This document shows, one piece after another, positions 13,740-26,300 of a stretch of DNA of 64,000 nt (positions within the stretch are counted from its first letter, which is position 1; every line of letters begins with the position of its first letter). Under the pieces are notes generated by a model. The model saw only the letters and a list, made by a program, of their open reading frames with translations, did not search any database and had not been told where the DNA came from. Source of the DNA: Oehlia diaphana. Lineage: Eukaryota > Glomeromycota > Glomeromycetes > Glomerales > Glomeraceae. Location: positions 21,369 through 85,368 of the forward strand of contig QZLH01000359.1 of the NCBI GenBank assembly GCA_003833135.1, given 5' to 3'. The position numbers and the translations under genes were made by a program.

Positions 13740-14450
13740 GGGCATTCTAAATTGTTCAATTATTTTTTTAATATAATATATAATTTAATTATTTAAAAAA
13801 AAATCTTTCGTGATTGTATGTTGATCATTTTTAGTACGAAAAAAGGTCTTTGAACAATTGTAATTATGATTATTTAATGAAAAAGATCTTAGATAATTAC
13901 TCATATTTAATTTTTAGTGTGGGAAGAAAGATCTAAAAATCTTAAATTCTCATATATATAATGTTTTATTGTACCTTTTTTAATTGTTTAGATTATTTGA
14001 AAAAATATCTTTCGTAACTGTATGTTGATCATGCGACTTCTAACGAAAAAAAAGATTATAATTATACCTTTTATTTTATTTAAATCTTAGATAATTATTC
14101 ATTATTAATTTTAATAAAAAAATTCTTATATTAATAAGAAATAATTTATTTATTGTGTTTTTTTTTAATTGTTTAATTTAAATTATTGAAAAAATCTTTC
14201 GTAACTAAAGTTGATCATTTTAGTATGACTTTGACGAAAAATAAAGATCTCATCTAAAATACTATATTATTTATTTAATAAAACACAAGTTATAATTATA
14301 ATTATATAAGACTTATCATTAATTTTGCAGATAAAAATTCTTATATTTAATATAAAAATTTATCCAATTGTACTCTTAAATTATTCATAACAAATCTTGA
14401 TCATCATAAAAGACTATAAAGAAAATCATATATTTTTTAAACATCATAAA
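13740..14450. repeat. degenerate tandem repeat, unit about 200 bp
   Basis: A recognisable core (aatctttcgtgattgtatgt followed by tgatcat) occurs near 13802, again near 14008 (atctttcgtaactgtatgttgatcat), near 14193 (aatctttcgtaactaaagttgatcat) and, more worn, near 14393 (aaatcttgatcatc). Between cores the same succession of motifs (aaagatct, cttagataatta, ttgtaccttttttaattgtttaa) recurs in order. Spacing is about 185-206 bp. No coding sequence. Confidence 0.6.
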
Positions 14451-14789
14451 TTTGATATTATTATATAGCAAAAGGATTTATATTTAACAAGATGTTATTG
14501 TACAATCTAAATTATTTATTATAAATAAAGAACGTGTGCACAATATTTACGTCGCTTCTTGTCATACTTGAAGATATTCTTTCAACTTGTTTTAATGAAT
14601 TCATGTATAACGACGTGATTTTACAATGTTTATGATATAAATTTACGTTAAGATACTTAATTTTAAATCAATATACGATAGTAAATACATTTATTAATTT
14701 TAAATGAATTTTTTAAAATTATTTAAATTACAAACTAAGAATTTTGTCAAACATTTACTACTCTAGTCTTAGTGTTTAAATTAACTTAC

Positions 14790-17210
14790 CATCAGGAATT
14801 TCCAGTTCATCTTGTTCTTCCGAATGAAGATTTGGATTATTATATACTTCGTCTTCATCTATAAGAAATAAATAATTAAATAAAAAATAATATAAAATTA
14901 AATTAAAAATTCACATACCATCAATATCACCAATATTTTGGTTTTTCATTCTTTGTTGAATTATTTCTTTTTCATCATCTAAATTTTTTAAATTAAAGTT
15001 ACATTAAATAAAATATATTGACAAAATAATTTTTACTTTTTTTTTTGCTTACCATCAATATCAATATCTTTCCTTTTCATTTGTTGTTGAATTATTTCTT
15101 TTGCATCATTTTATTTTTTAAAATAAAAGTCACGTTATTTAATAAATGAAACCGATAAAATGAATAATATTATTTCGCTTATTTACTTACTATTTGAATT
15201 TATTTGCAAATTTATAAATTCTTTGGGTAATTTTTCACTATCACCTACAATTAAGAACATTTAATATTTAATCTATTATTTCAAATAAATCACCTTGAAA
15301 GTATTTATTAATTATACTTGATAATTTCTTACTATACTGCTTATTTGATCCATTAAAATCGTTAACTAAAACAAATATTAATTGTTAAACATTATTATAT
15401 AATACTTCAACGCTATAACATCAAATACAGTACTTACTATTGTTAGGAATGTTAAAATCATACAATTTACTATGAAACACTATTAGTAGTAAAATTAAAG
15501 TATTAAGTATTTTAAAAACTGGATTATTAAAAAAAAATTGTAGAAATTATTATTTATACGCAGTGTTGTCATAGGGACGGGACGTGGACGGGACATGGAT
15601 GGGACAATGTCCGGGACATTAAAATTTTGGCGGGACATGTCCCATGTACAACACTGTTTAAACGGTTATACCTTCTTGTTCTTCTATTATAATAAAAAAG
15701 ATAACATTAATAATATTTTTTAAAATAAATACCTTCATTGATAAATATAATACACTTATATACCTTCTGTTGCATTTCTTGGTTCAGGTAGATTTCCAAA
15801 GTTGTGAATTTTACTTGTAAATAACCTGCTACTTGTATAATTTTCTTCTACTTTATTCATTTCTAAATTATCTTTTTCTGATTTGAATGATTCATCTGGC
15901 ATATTTTGATAATCTAAATTAATTCTATCAATTCTTTCCCAAAGTGTATTAGCGTCAGGTCTTTTTAATGGATTAGCATCCCAACATTCTTTCATTAAAT
16001 TTTTATATTCTAATGGAGTTCCTGGCACAATTTTTGGTCTTATACCGTTAATAATATTCATTACAATATCATTTTCATGTTCATAATTTATAAATGGTGT
16101 TTGTCCAGATGAAATTTCCCACATAAGAATTGCAATACTATAAATATCAAAAGTATATTCTCTTCCAACAATAACTTCGGGTGCTATGTAAGGAAGATTT
16201 CCATATATACTTGTTAAAGATTTATCAGCAGGTCCACAAAATCCAAGATCACTAACATGCCAAGAATTATTAAGTTGAGAATGCAATATATTTCCAGAAT
16301 GTAAATCTCTATGAATTGCTTCCTCATCATGAATATAACTAAGTGCAAGAATTATTTCATAAGTAATATTAATCCTCTCTTTCCATGTAAGTTGATTATG
16401 ATTTTGTTGTAAATATTTTCTTAAATCTATATCCATTTTATACATTACGAGAAAATAATTTCCATTTGATGGATTTTGTGTTAAACCAAAACATCGAACA
16501 ACAACTGCCCATTTATTACTTATAGTTAAATGTGATTTAGCCTAAAAGACAATAATTTGTAAAAATACTAGTACCAATACAAAAAATCACAACAATTTTA
16601 TGAAATATAGAATACAAACCTCTTCAAACCAACTTTGATTTGCACTTTCAACATTTTCTAATTTTTTTAATATTACTTTGAAATTTCCAAATCTTTTTAA
16701 TTGTTTTTTTTCAGAATCCCATTCATCATAACCTCCATTAATCCAAACTGCTGTATAAATTTCTGAGAATCCACCTTTTGTTAAATATATAATATTTTCT
16801 AAATTACTATATGGGATCCATTCAACTGTTATACTCGGCATGAGTGTTTTCATTTGACATTCCTGTATTAAATTATCAATATCATCATTCCCGGATGTCC
16901 AATTTGGAAAGTTTTCTTTTAAATAATTTCGAACACAATATTCACAATATAATGTAGCTAAACATTCTTGGTTACAATTTTCACAAATTCTTCTTGTACC
17001 ATCATTATCCATAACTTTATTTCGATCATAATATTTTGTTAACTCTCTTATCGCTTCAGTTTTTTCATCATTTGTAAGAATTTTATCAGCAAGGACTGTT
17101 TGTTTTCTAAATTCAAATACTTTGTGTATATCATCGTGAATATTAGTATCTGTTAATGTTAATGTTCTATTTTTTGTTGCATAAATTAACTCATATCGAA
17201 GAGTGGACAT
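14790..17210 (-). CDS. TKL-like protein kinase with small-exon tail
   Basis: Start chosen at ATG 17210 (MSTLRYELI), the beginning of the conserved-looking part, rather than the earlier in-frame ATG at 17285. Exons (minus): 17210-16620, 16541-15764, then small exons 15683-15672, 15479-15438, 15365-15294 (or a shorter form using an internal GTAAGA), 15244-15191, 15109-15053 (acceptor lost), 14978-14919 and 14858-14790; the last exon is uncertain (possibly 14734-14700). Residues 76-92 hold five Cys in a zinc-ribbon-like cluster. The kinase domain (about 140-400) has a Gly loop (TKGGFSEIY, 145-152), an HRDLHSGN catalytic loop (274-280) with Asp276 and Asn280, DLG instead of DFG (295-297), and APE (317-319). 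It phosphorylates proteins by inference from the family; the target is unknown. The tail is Lys/Glu/Asp-rich. A MITE sits in a tail intron. Confidence 0.82.
15561..15656. mobile_element. hAT-type MITE in kinase-gene intron
   Basis: 96 bp with exact 9-bp terminal inverted repeats (cagtgttgt at 15561-15569, acaacactg at 15648-15656). The interior is strikingly GC-rich and built from GGGAC/GTCCC words. Ends and interior style resemble non-autonomous hAT elements; that assignment is inference. It lies between two small exons of the kinase tail and does not touch a splice site. Confidence 0.65.
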
Positions 17211-17539
17211 AATGAGAAAGAAAGAAATAATTATTTTAAGTTCGTTATTCCGAGATAAATTAGTGAAATGCAAATTGTTGATCAAATTTCATCATGTGCC
17301 CACATAAATTTTGAGACTTTGAAGTTTTACGCCTCATAACCAAAAAAAGAAAAATATTGCTACCATTTATTATTGTACTTTCTATACTTAGTAGTATTAT
17401 AATTTAAAATTTATTTATTTATTTTTTTCAGCGAATATAATTTACAAATTTGATTGTCATACTTAATGAATAGATAGTATCTTTGATTATGTTGATTAAT
17501 ATTCAAATAATTTGGTAAACAAAATCAATGATTGTTATT

Positions 17540-17960
17540 CAATAAAGATTCTGCACCCTCTGCATGCTTCCTGTCCTGGTAATCACTCGCTCATGGTATT
17601 GCTTGGTCATTTGATGCAGACATGCAGTATCGTTGCTATACTACTAGGGGATAATACAACTGTAGTCCTGGGATGAAGGAATCGTAAGGCTGTAATGGCC
17701 TTGAGTGAATCTGCATTCCTAATATAGGGTTATGGAAGGGTATCTAGATGGTTTTCCATTGCATCAGCCCTGATCTTGATTCTGCAGCTAGTGTGTGGGG
17801 TTAGAAAAATAATAGTAGCATTAGTGTAGTCTTGCATGGTCACAATCAGATTGCACATACGCTGGGCCTGTGGTGCCCTGGTGGTATAAAATAAGACCTC
17901 TTTGGCCAGTTTGGTTTCTACCTTAGTCTGGATTTCCCCTTGGAGATCATAAAGTTGGAT
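17540..17960 (-). pseudogene. decayed coding relic of higher GC
   Basis: This segment has visibly higher GC than its surroundings. On the minus strand, one frame runs for about 135 codons from about 17957 to 17546 with only a few stops. It reads like real protein (for example a stretch QAQRMCNLIVTMQDYTNATI). No family was recognised. Composition and decay suggest an old transposon gene or captured gene fragment rather than a host gene. The start and end are unknown. Confidence 0.4.
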
Positions 17961-18071
17961 GTTTCTGGGTGTTACCTATGTACAATAAAAAAAAAAAAAA
18001 TCGTATAAAATACATGATTATGCTAATCATTTTTCTCTTTTGGGCTTTGGATATTTTTTCCTTTTTTTTAG

Positions 18072-18790
18072 GTATCGGCTTCGGTTTTGCGCTTCAGATC
18101 GATAAGTTTCGCTTCAAAACTTATTTTTTTTTTTTAAATAAAAATTTTTAATTAGTTCTTTTTTTTTAGGCATATATCAGCTTTGATCTTTCATTCAGAT
18201 TGGTAAGTTTCGAAAGTTTCTTTTCGTTTCAAAACTTTTTTGGCTTTTTTTAAAGTAAAAATTTCTAATTTTTCTTTTTCTTTTAGGTATATGTATCGGC
18301 TTTGGCCTTAGACTTTAGATCGGTAAGTTTTGAGAGTTTCATTTCGAAACTTATTTTTTTTTTTTTAAATAAAATTTTTAATTTTTTTTTTCTTTTTTTT
18401 TAGGTTAACTTTGACATTACCACTTTGAATCGATAAGTTTCAAAGGCTTTATTTCAAAACTTATTTTATTTTAAAAATAAAAAATATTAATTTTTTAGGT
18501 ATGTATCGGCTCTTTGTTTCAACGTCTTCAAACTTTCGACCTTAAGTAAGTCTCTGAAATTTTTTTTCTAGTGAATTTTTTCTTTTGAAAAAAAAATTGG
18601 ATTAATTTTATTTCTTTTTTTTAGATACCGGTTTCTTCCTTGGTGACTTAGATCGGTAAATTGAAGCTTTGAAAATATTTTTTTTTTTGAGTTTTATTTG
18701 AAAAAGACTGATTTTTTTTTTCTTTTTTAGGTGTCAGCTTAACTTTCTTTTTTTTTAGATGGCTGAGCCTTTGGACGTGTGAAATTTGGT
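18072..18790 (+). repeat. tandem array of splice-site-bounded mini-units
   Basis: Six to seven units of about 95-126 bp. Each has a long T-rich tract ending in TTTAG, then a 30-47 nt core starting like gtatcggcttcggttttgc and ending in agatcg, then a GTAAGTTT-like donor. Cores: 18072-18101, 18170-18202, 18287-18322, 18404-18432, 18499-18545 and 18625-18655, with a last acceptor at 18757-18758 leading to ATGGCTGAGCC. Four of the six cores end in a proper GT donor; two have AT. The cores are the best conserved part. They look like duplicated mini-exons with their flanking introns, possibly of a non-coding transcript; no long frame results from joining them. Confidence 0.55.
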
Positions 18791-21307
18791 GTGTAGGTTT
18801 GGATTCTGCCATTCTGGTTTTACAACATCCTGTTATGAACTGAATTTTTTATTTTATTTTATTAGAAACTTTTGCTAACTTTTCTATTCAGTTTTCTTGT
18901 AGTTTCATCAATTCCGTCCTTTGGGGTTCGGGTTAAAATTTATGAGTAGAATTACTATATTTAAATGCGATATAAAATTTGTATTTATTATATTTTTATT
19001 TCGTTTTATTTGTATATTATAATATCATGATTAAATAAAATTAAATTTCGATGTTTATCATTTAAGTGTTTATTTTCTAAGTTAAATATCGATTATTTAT
19101 TATTCTGTTAATTATTGATTGTTTATTATTTATGTTAAATATCGATATTTATTATTTAGGTTTAAATTTGATGATTTATCATTTTTATCCATATCGATAC
19201 TACTCGACGAGTGCGATTATTATCGATACTGTATATATCACATTTCATAAATAATGTGATAAATATCGATAAAGTGATATATATCACTATATATCACCTG
19301 AAAAAATTTCTGATGATGTTTGATTAAAAGAAATTAATTAAATCCTTCCTTACCAAAGCTGTGCAGGAATTAGAAATTAAAAATTAAATATAAAAGAAAA
19401 GGTGTACCGTATTTGCCCAAAAATAAGCAACAAGTTTTTGCACATAATGCCGGCCAAGTTTTGATAATGTGGGCCAAAATTTGTTATAATGCGGGTCATG
19501 TATTTTTGGGGATTGCTTATTTTTGATTTTTTTTTGTCGTATGGAAAATTCAGAACTGAAAAATATTTTTTTGAAAAAAAAAAAAAAGAAAATTCGTCGT
19601 ATGGGAAAATCCAAAAAACCGAAAGAAAACAATGACGATTTCTAACAATCAGATTATTTTTATAGCTTAATAAATTTTTTATATTTTATTGTTTTTACGC
19701 CAATCATTTATGCAGCCTAATTCCAAATTGTATTGGGATTAGCAATTAAGCTAACAACGTCAAATGATGCGCCACTCCGAATCCTATATAAAAATCTGTT
19801 AGCACAAGGCGCAGACACATGATGCTGGATGATCCAATTTAAATCCACCTTTTTATGCAGGGTAGTCTTAACGTCACGGTCGCACAATGCTTTTTTTATA
19901 GATATAGATTAATTAATTAATTAATTAATTAATTAATAAGCATCGGATTACATCTTTTTTTAAAAAAGAGCTCATACTATCTTTTTTTGGTTTAGTTGAT
20001 TGGATTATGACGAAAAAAAAATTTTAGATTTTAAAAAATCATACAACAATAAAAATAAATTACAAATAGTATTCACAAAATGTGTAAATGGCGACGAGAG
20101 TAAATTAAATCAGTAAAATATATAATAATAACATGTCAGCATAACAAAAAACTTCATTGGAGGTTTATGCGTGTGGAGAGAGCCCAACCGTAAAAATGTC
20201 CTTCAGCTAAAGTTTCAGAATTTTATTTTTTGAGAAACCAACTATTTTTAATTTTTTTTATTGAATAAAATTTTATTTTATTTTTTAAAAAAAAATAATG
20301 ATATTGTTATTACTTAATACTTATAATTGCTTTTTTTATTATAATATTGTTTATATTCAGAGTTTCAGACCTTTGCTTAGCAAACTAATCAGCAATTTTT
20401 TTATTAATTTATCTTTTAATATAAATGCTATCTTTTACCTAACAATTAGCTGATACAGTAAATGCCAGTTTTTTTTATTTAATTATCTTTTTTATTAACA
20501 CAACATTTACCAGAAAAATTTATAAACAATGACACTTAGAAACTATAACATAAAACACTAAAATTAAATCAAAAAAATGCATAACAATAAAATTAAATTT
20601 AAATTTAAATATCGGCCAGAATTAATGAAAATCCGGAAATTTGCCAGCCCAAACCCGGGTCTGGGTCAAATTCGCGGGCCTCTAACTTGGTCCCAATTAT
20701 TTTTGTTATCTAAAAATAATTTTTCTCATAATTATTTTATTATATTATATATATTAACACGAAAAAATTCTCCTATAATGTTTACACTTACATCAAGAAT
20801 TTATTCTATAAGATTAATATTATAATTTTATATAAGCCTATTCCACATTTCCACGCATTATATCACATAATTAAAAATTTTCATACTAAATGTCATCAAA
20901 AAAAATCGATTCAATTAATAAAGTATTTTGTTTTCAAGTAATTGTGGCAATGTAGAAAATGTAGCAAGATACTCGTACGCCTCCTTACTTCGCATCATCC
21001 ACTATTAATAATAAGTAAGTTTAACATCATATTTTGGCGATTCTGATCAGATTTTCGATTAATTCGATTTTAACAAAATCGATTCCAATCCCTTCGCTTG
21101 ATTAGCAGCTCCGTATATTAAATATACAATAATTATCAATTTGTTGATTATTTTTAAATCTTCAATTTATATTCATAAAGATTTCAATAATACACTATTT
21201 TGCTACGATCAAGGTATTATATACAGATTCTTTAATACTATCAGATTTACAGTACATTGATTCAAGGTACAGATCGTACTGTACATTGGATACACTATCA
21301 ATCACGT
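18791..21307. other. gene-free AT-rich interval
   Basis: Nothing coding can be supported. Contents: clustered tatcgat/gtgatatat words near 19180-19300, the MITE fragment at 19405, a (TTAA)n simple repeat near 19908-19938, long A and T runs, and a GC-richer patch near 20608-20700 (cggccagaatt...cgggcctc) that resembles the interior of small DNA elements. The 82-codon frame at 20577-20825 is read-through of this patch. Confidence 0.5.
19405..19525 (-). mobile_element. truncated copy of the taccgtatttgccc MITE
   Basis: Reverse-oriented copy of the element at 57210-57349: both share taccgtatttgcccaaaaat ends and the interior words ggccggcattatgtgcaaaaac and ggcccacattatcaaaa. Its left end is complete; the right end stops at ttgcttatttttg, before the terminal segment, so it is truncated or has diverged there. 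Confidence 0.7.
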
Positions 21308-21752
21308 GACTTCTACCGTTGCTTAAAGGCCAAAATTACCTTGACAACACGGAACAACGATCCAAACACCGCAACAATGTATGATGAGTCAATAGCGTAG
21401 ATGATTTCGCTGTGAATAAAGATAAATGAAGAATACTCCAACCCACCGACCGATGGTACCTCTACTACATCACATAAGAAAATTCTTAATTCAATACGTC
21501 CCGTTAACGCTTTTATGCAGGTTTACGATGTAATGACTAACGCACAATTAAGATATGACTACCGATCGAACGAGAAAGCGCGTAAATTCCTAAAACATAA
21601 AAGATGCTTTCATTAGACGTACTCCACCGTCTAGTGATGATGAACGATCTAGAAGATCAAAACAACCTAAGAAACATATCATATCCGAAACGCCGGATGT
21701 TGTGAATTATAAAACATCCATCAATCAACTTCGTTCACCGCCACATGAATAA
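21308..21752 (+). pseudogene. decayed coding relic, frameshifted
   Basis: Plus-strand reading gives about 145 codons of protein-like sequence with two early stops and one frameshift near 21605, ending at TAA 21750-21752. The second half is basic, Ser/Pro/Arg-rich (includes RRTPPSSDDERSRRSKQPKK), like a nucleic-acid-binding linker. GC is higher than the flanks. No family recognised; a transposon ORF1/gag-like origin is a guess from composition only. Confidence 0.4.
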
Positions 21753-23325
21753 TTACATGTCCCTTTTTTATAAAGGACAATACAAAGTTTTTTTACTAAC
21801 AGCACCGTTCTGCCAATGATAGTATTTACAGGTGGTATTTTTATGAAAGACAAATACGGGAATGGATTAATAGTTGTGATACAATACTGCTGCAGGATTT
21901 TTTAGTTCATTTTGTTGTATAGTTTTTTTTAATGGTTTATTTATAATTTAGTCTAGGAACTGGTTATGTCTCAAGTTCTATAAAACCGTAAGCAGGACGA
22001 CTTCGTTGTAATCGGAGTTAGATGGTAACTCATATATGTTTGTTTAGTCTAGCTTTTTGTAATTTTAGCAATTGTTAGGGGATTGCCAGAAATTTCCTAA
22101 AGGGAGGGCCATGATGATGTTACACATTTTCCATTTTTAAACACTTGTAGTTAATATAATTCTAGCCAGAATTATGTTTTAATTTACATTGCCTAAAATG
22201 AATAATGACAGGGGTCAAAAATCCTAAAATTTAAATTACGTCATTTCTGGCCATCCCCTTATACCTTTGTCTTTTATTATAAAAATAAAATAAAAAATTA
22301 CCACGACAACAATTTGTAATCTGACTTTTTTTATTTTGTTAAATCGAAAGATGTATACATTAAACAGTGACATAAAATGTAGTCGGATTAATATAGAATA
22401 ATGGCACAAAAAAAAATTGTAAAATATAAATGTGTAACTAACTGTACTATAAAAGCTAATCTATAGAAATCAACTTTTTATCAGTGCCGCCACTCTGCCA
22501 TATCCTGACTTGATTGATTCTCATAACGCACAAGATTACAATTTTTTATTCATAATTTCAAAAACCTTTCGATATTAACGCACAAATCACATAATATTTA
22601 TTTATTTTTTTTATTACAGAAAATTATTTTTGATAAAAAAAAATAGCCATGTATCAATTGTATCTAGAAACTACGAGTTACTGTAATATGGTGTATAAAA
22701 AAAAAAAAAAAAAAAAAAAAAATTCACACTTTACAATTATATCGTATAACAGCAACTTTTACAGTGTTAAAACAATATTATTTACAAATTGTAATAATTA
22801 TATTATTAACTCATATAACAGTCAATATTTCCAAGTATATTTTTTTATTTTGTGAATAAAAAAGTATATTCATATCAAACCGTTTTTTTTCCAAAAACTG
22901 ACAGATCGACAAAAATGATCGGCTTTAGAAGCTTAATTTTTTTCTTTGATAATTACTAATAGTCTTGAAATTCGGAAAAATATGCTGGTAGATTCGACAG
23001 ATTTTGTAAATAAAGATGCCCGTTCCTGCCCGACAGCCCAAGCCAAAGTGTGCAAAAATCGTAAAAGAATATTCGAAATTAAATTTGCCTATTGATTTAG
23101 GTATTTTTATATGAACTTCCTAAATTAGGTAATTCATTGATGATCAAAAGTCGGGAGCCTGATTTTCTGTTTTACTTTGAGTGATCAAAACAAAAGATGT
23201 TGTCTTCCGTATTCTCCGTCTATGAGATCAACTTTATATAACAATTTGTTATTTAAAAATCAAAGATTTTTTTTTTTTTTCGAAATAAAATCTTTTTATT
23301 ATTTTACTGGTTATTAAAACCGAAA
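21753..23325. other. gene-free interval upstream of membrane-protein gene
   Basis: No gene supported. There is a (A)n run at about 22699-22722 and a T run at about 23268-23280. The last 100 bases hold the presumed 5' untranslated region and promoter of the gene starting at 23326, but no defined promoter element could be named. Confidence 0.5.
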
Positions 23326-26300
23326 ATGAAACCGGATTCAAACAAACCCCTTTGGGGTTTATTGGTGATTTTTACTTGTGTATTAACAATTTTTGTGACA
23401 ACTTATGTTAGTGCTTACACAGTAAATACCTATAATCATTTTGAAGGAGATGCTTACATCTCACCAATAGGATATTTTACGCTTACTGATGGAAGTCAAT
23501 TGCTTCGATTTTATCGTCCACTTAATAATGGAAAGTGTAATGAACCAGATTTACACTTAAGAGTTCTACATGTAAATGGGACCATAACACCTTTTGTTGT
23601 TCAAAACTTTTCGATTCCGAAATTTAATTTTTGTCGAATAGATATGGATGTATTATCACCTGATTATATCATAGTAACTAATCTTAACAGAGATAATATA
23701 TTTTACGTACTTTACTATAATATATCTGATACCGACTATACTTTACCATTTGGAAGATTTATTGCTGAAGTGGATTTAAATGGAAATATATTAGGGTAAA
23801 AATCTTTTTATAAACAATTTATGCAAAAATGTTTTTCTAACATGATTTATTTTTGTACGACAGCGAAAATTGGCTCGGTTACAATAATTATTATAATGGT
23901 AGTATAGTTGGACGATTAGGAAAATTTAAATTTATTTTTGATTCGTCAGATACATTTTATTATATGAAATTGGCTGATATTCATGATCCTGATACTTTGG
24001 AGTGGCAAAAATTTAAAATAACGTAAGATTCGCATCAACTTATTAACCAATTAATAAAATAAATATTAATTTTTTAATTTTTTAGTCCAATTACTGGAAG
24101 ACTCCAAAAAGGAGAAAATGGATTGATATCTCGTAAAGATTTAAATCTTCAATATGATAATCCTATATATTCATTTTTAACGATTGATAGTGGACTTGGA
24201 TTTATTTATTCAAAACGTTATTCCTCACTAGTTAATGCGGAACTGCAACCAAGTTTATATATTTATGTTAATTTTTACAAACCTGAGAATGAAATCAAAA
24301 AATTAACTGAACCATTTATTATTTATCAAACATCCACTCCAAATTTATCTATGAATTTTGCAATGTGTTCAGTAGATGATAAGGGTATAGGATATCAATG
24401 TGTTATTCAATTAAGAAAAACGACTGAAATTGATCCAATTAATAAAGATATTTATTATGGTCATAATTTGGTATTAATTGTTTCATTTCTTTCGTCTGGT
24501 TCGGTCACTAGAATTGTACAATTAACAGGAAATTACGCGAAAGCTGATTCGGTTGTTAAAGTCCCTCTAATTTATGGAGGTTATTTATTAATGTATAGGA
24601 ATAGTGTATTAGACATAGATGGTGTACAAGGGTGTTTACTTGGAGGAGATATTTTTGATACTAATGACATGTTTAATTCAACTTGGGATATACCTCCCAA
24701 CTTTACAATTCAATCTCCATGCATTTTTATTTATAATTTTATTTATAAGACCTTTGATATGATTTCGAAAATTACGCCAACATATTTAACAATTGTTTCA
24801 ACTGATATGCCAACATTTCTTTACATTGAAGGTGAAGTTTTTATTTACTGTACTTAATAGTATGAAGGGAAATTAACCGGTGGGCAGAATTAACGTCAAT
24901 TCCTTACCGGTAATTTTACTTCCAGTTAAGATTTTATATAAATATTTATTTTTTATTTTTATACGTACGTATATATAGATAGTGAACTTGCCTTGAAATC
25001 GGCAAAGATTAGTTCAGTTAATCCAAAATATGGTGAAACAATCACTTTAGGAAGAAATACTCTTGAAATTAATTATGAAGTTCCAATTTCATTGTCGATT
25101 CGAAATATCACCATTTATCAAGTTAACGGAACAAATGTTCTTATGCGACAAACAACTTCTGGTAAAGCAACAGAGTTTTTCACATTAGAACAAAACAAAA
25201 TTACTTTAAAAGTATTGCCAAGTACCTTTAATGTACCAAGTGCTGAATATCATATATCTATTGATCCAAATTTTGTAATGCAAAAGGAAATTAATGAACC
25301 CATAAATAGAGTTCACCATTCATCGTGGGTTGTCATTACTGGTAAGTATTATTTTATATAATTATTCAAATTCTTCACTTAAAAAATTCTAAATTTACTA
25401 ATAAAAAAAAAAAAAAAATAGAAACGGTTGAGGATACTTATGCAGGTATATTATAATTAATTTATTCAAGAAAAAAAAAAAAAAGAAACTTTATTTGTAA
25501 ATTTTAATTAAATTTATTTTAGAATCTTTTACTGGATCAATTAGATTAATACCTGAAGGAACAAAACTTTTTTATCAAAATAAAAAAGAATTTATTGATC
25601 AATTACTTCAAGAAATTTCATTGGTTCTTCCTGTTGATCGTGATAGATTAAAGATCAAAGATAATCAACAAGTGGATAGTTCGACTAAATTTGAACAATT
25701 AATTATTCCTTTACAAATCGAACCCACAAGAAATTTATCTCAGAGAAATACTAAAAATTTATATCACGATTTAAATCATATGATTCTAAATAAACAATAT
25801 ACTGTAATTTCTAAATATCAGTATGCTTCACTATTAGATCAATCTTATGGATATAAACTGAATGGTAAATTTATCGTTATAATCATCATTAAATTTGAAT
25901 TTATTGTTAACCATAATATTATTACTTTTTAGCCGGTATTAAAGATATTATACGAGATAATAAAGAAACGCTATTAGCCGCTATAGTTGTTCTTTTTATT
26001 ATACTTCTTGTATTTGTATGGGCTACAAGAAAAGGGGAAAGTAATAAGAATAATGAGGATAACGAGGATAACGAGGAAAATGAGAAAAATGAGGATGAAG
26101 AGGTAATTTGCATCCGGGTTTTATTTAAATTAGATACTAATATTTATTATTATTTAAACTAGAGATCAAATATGATTATATTGAAAGTCGGATTATCTCT
26201 TATGGATTTTGTCTTGGATGGGTTATTCATATACAAAAATGGTTATGATATTAAAATACTTTTCCTTCCAAGGTTCGTAAATTAATAATTGTATATTAAA

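Larger units (their letters stand above)
7564..14699. other. gene-free AT-rich interval with repeats
   Basis: Seven kilobases without a supportable gene. It holds the hairpins at 8651 and 9728, a degenerate ccctaa/ctaac run near 10431-10500, an imperfect inverted pair (ggtagggtaaggt near 10548 with ctacaccttacc near 10723), tandem repeats and a 56-nt T run (11853-12087), and a tandem repeat of about 200 bp (13740-14450). The 93-codon frame at 9093-9374 (-) shows no family resemblance or splice context and is probably chance. Confidence 0.6.
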
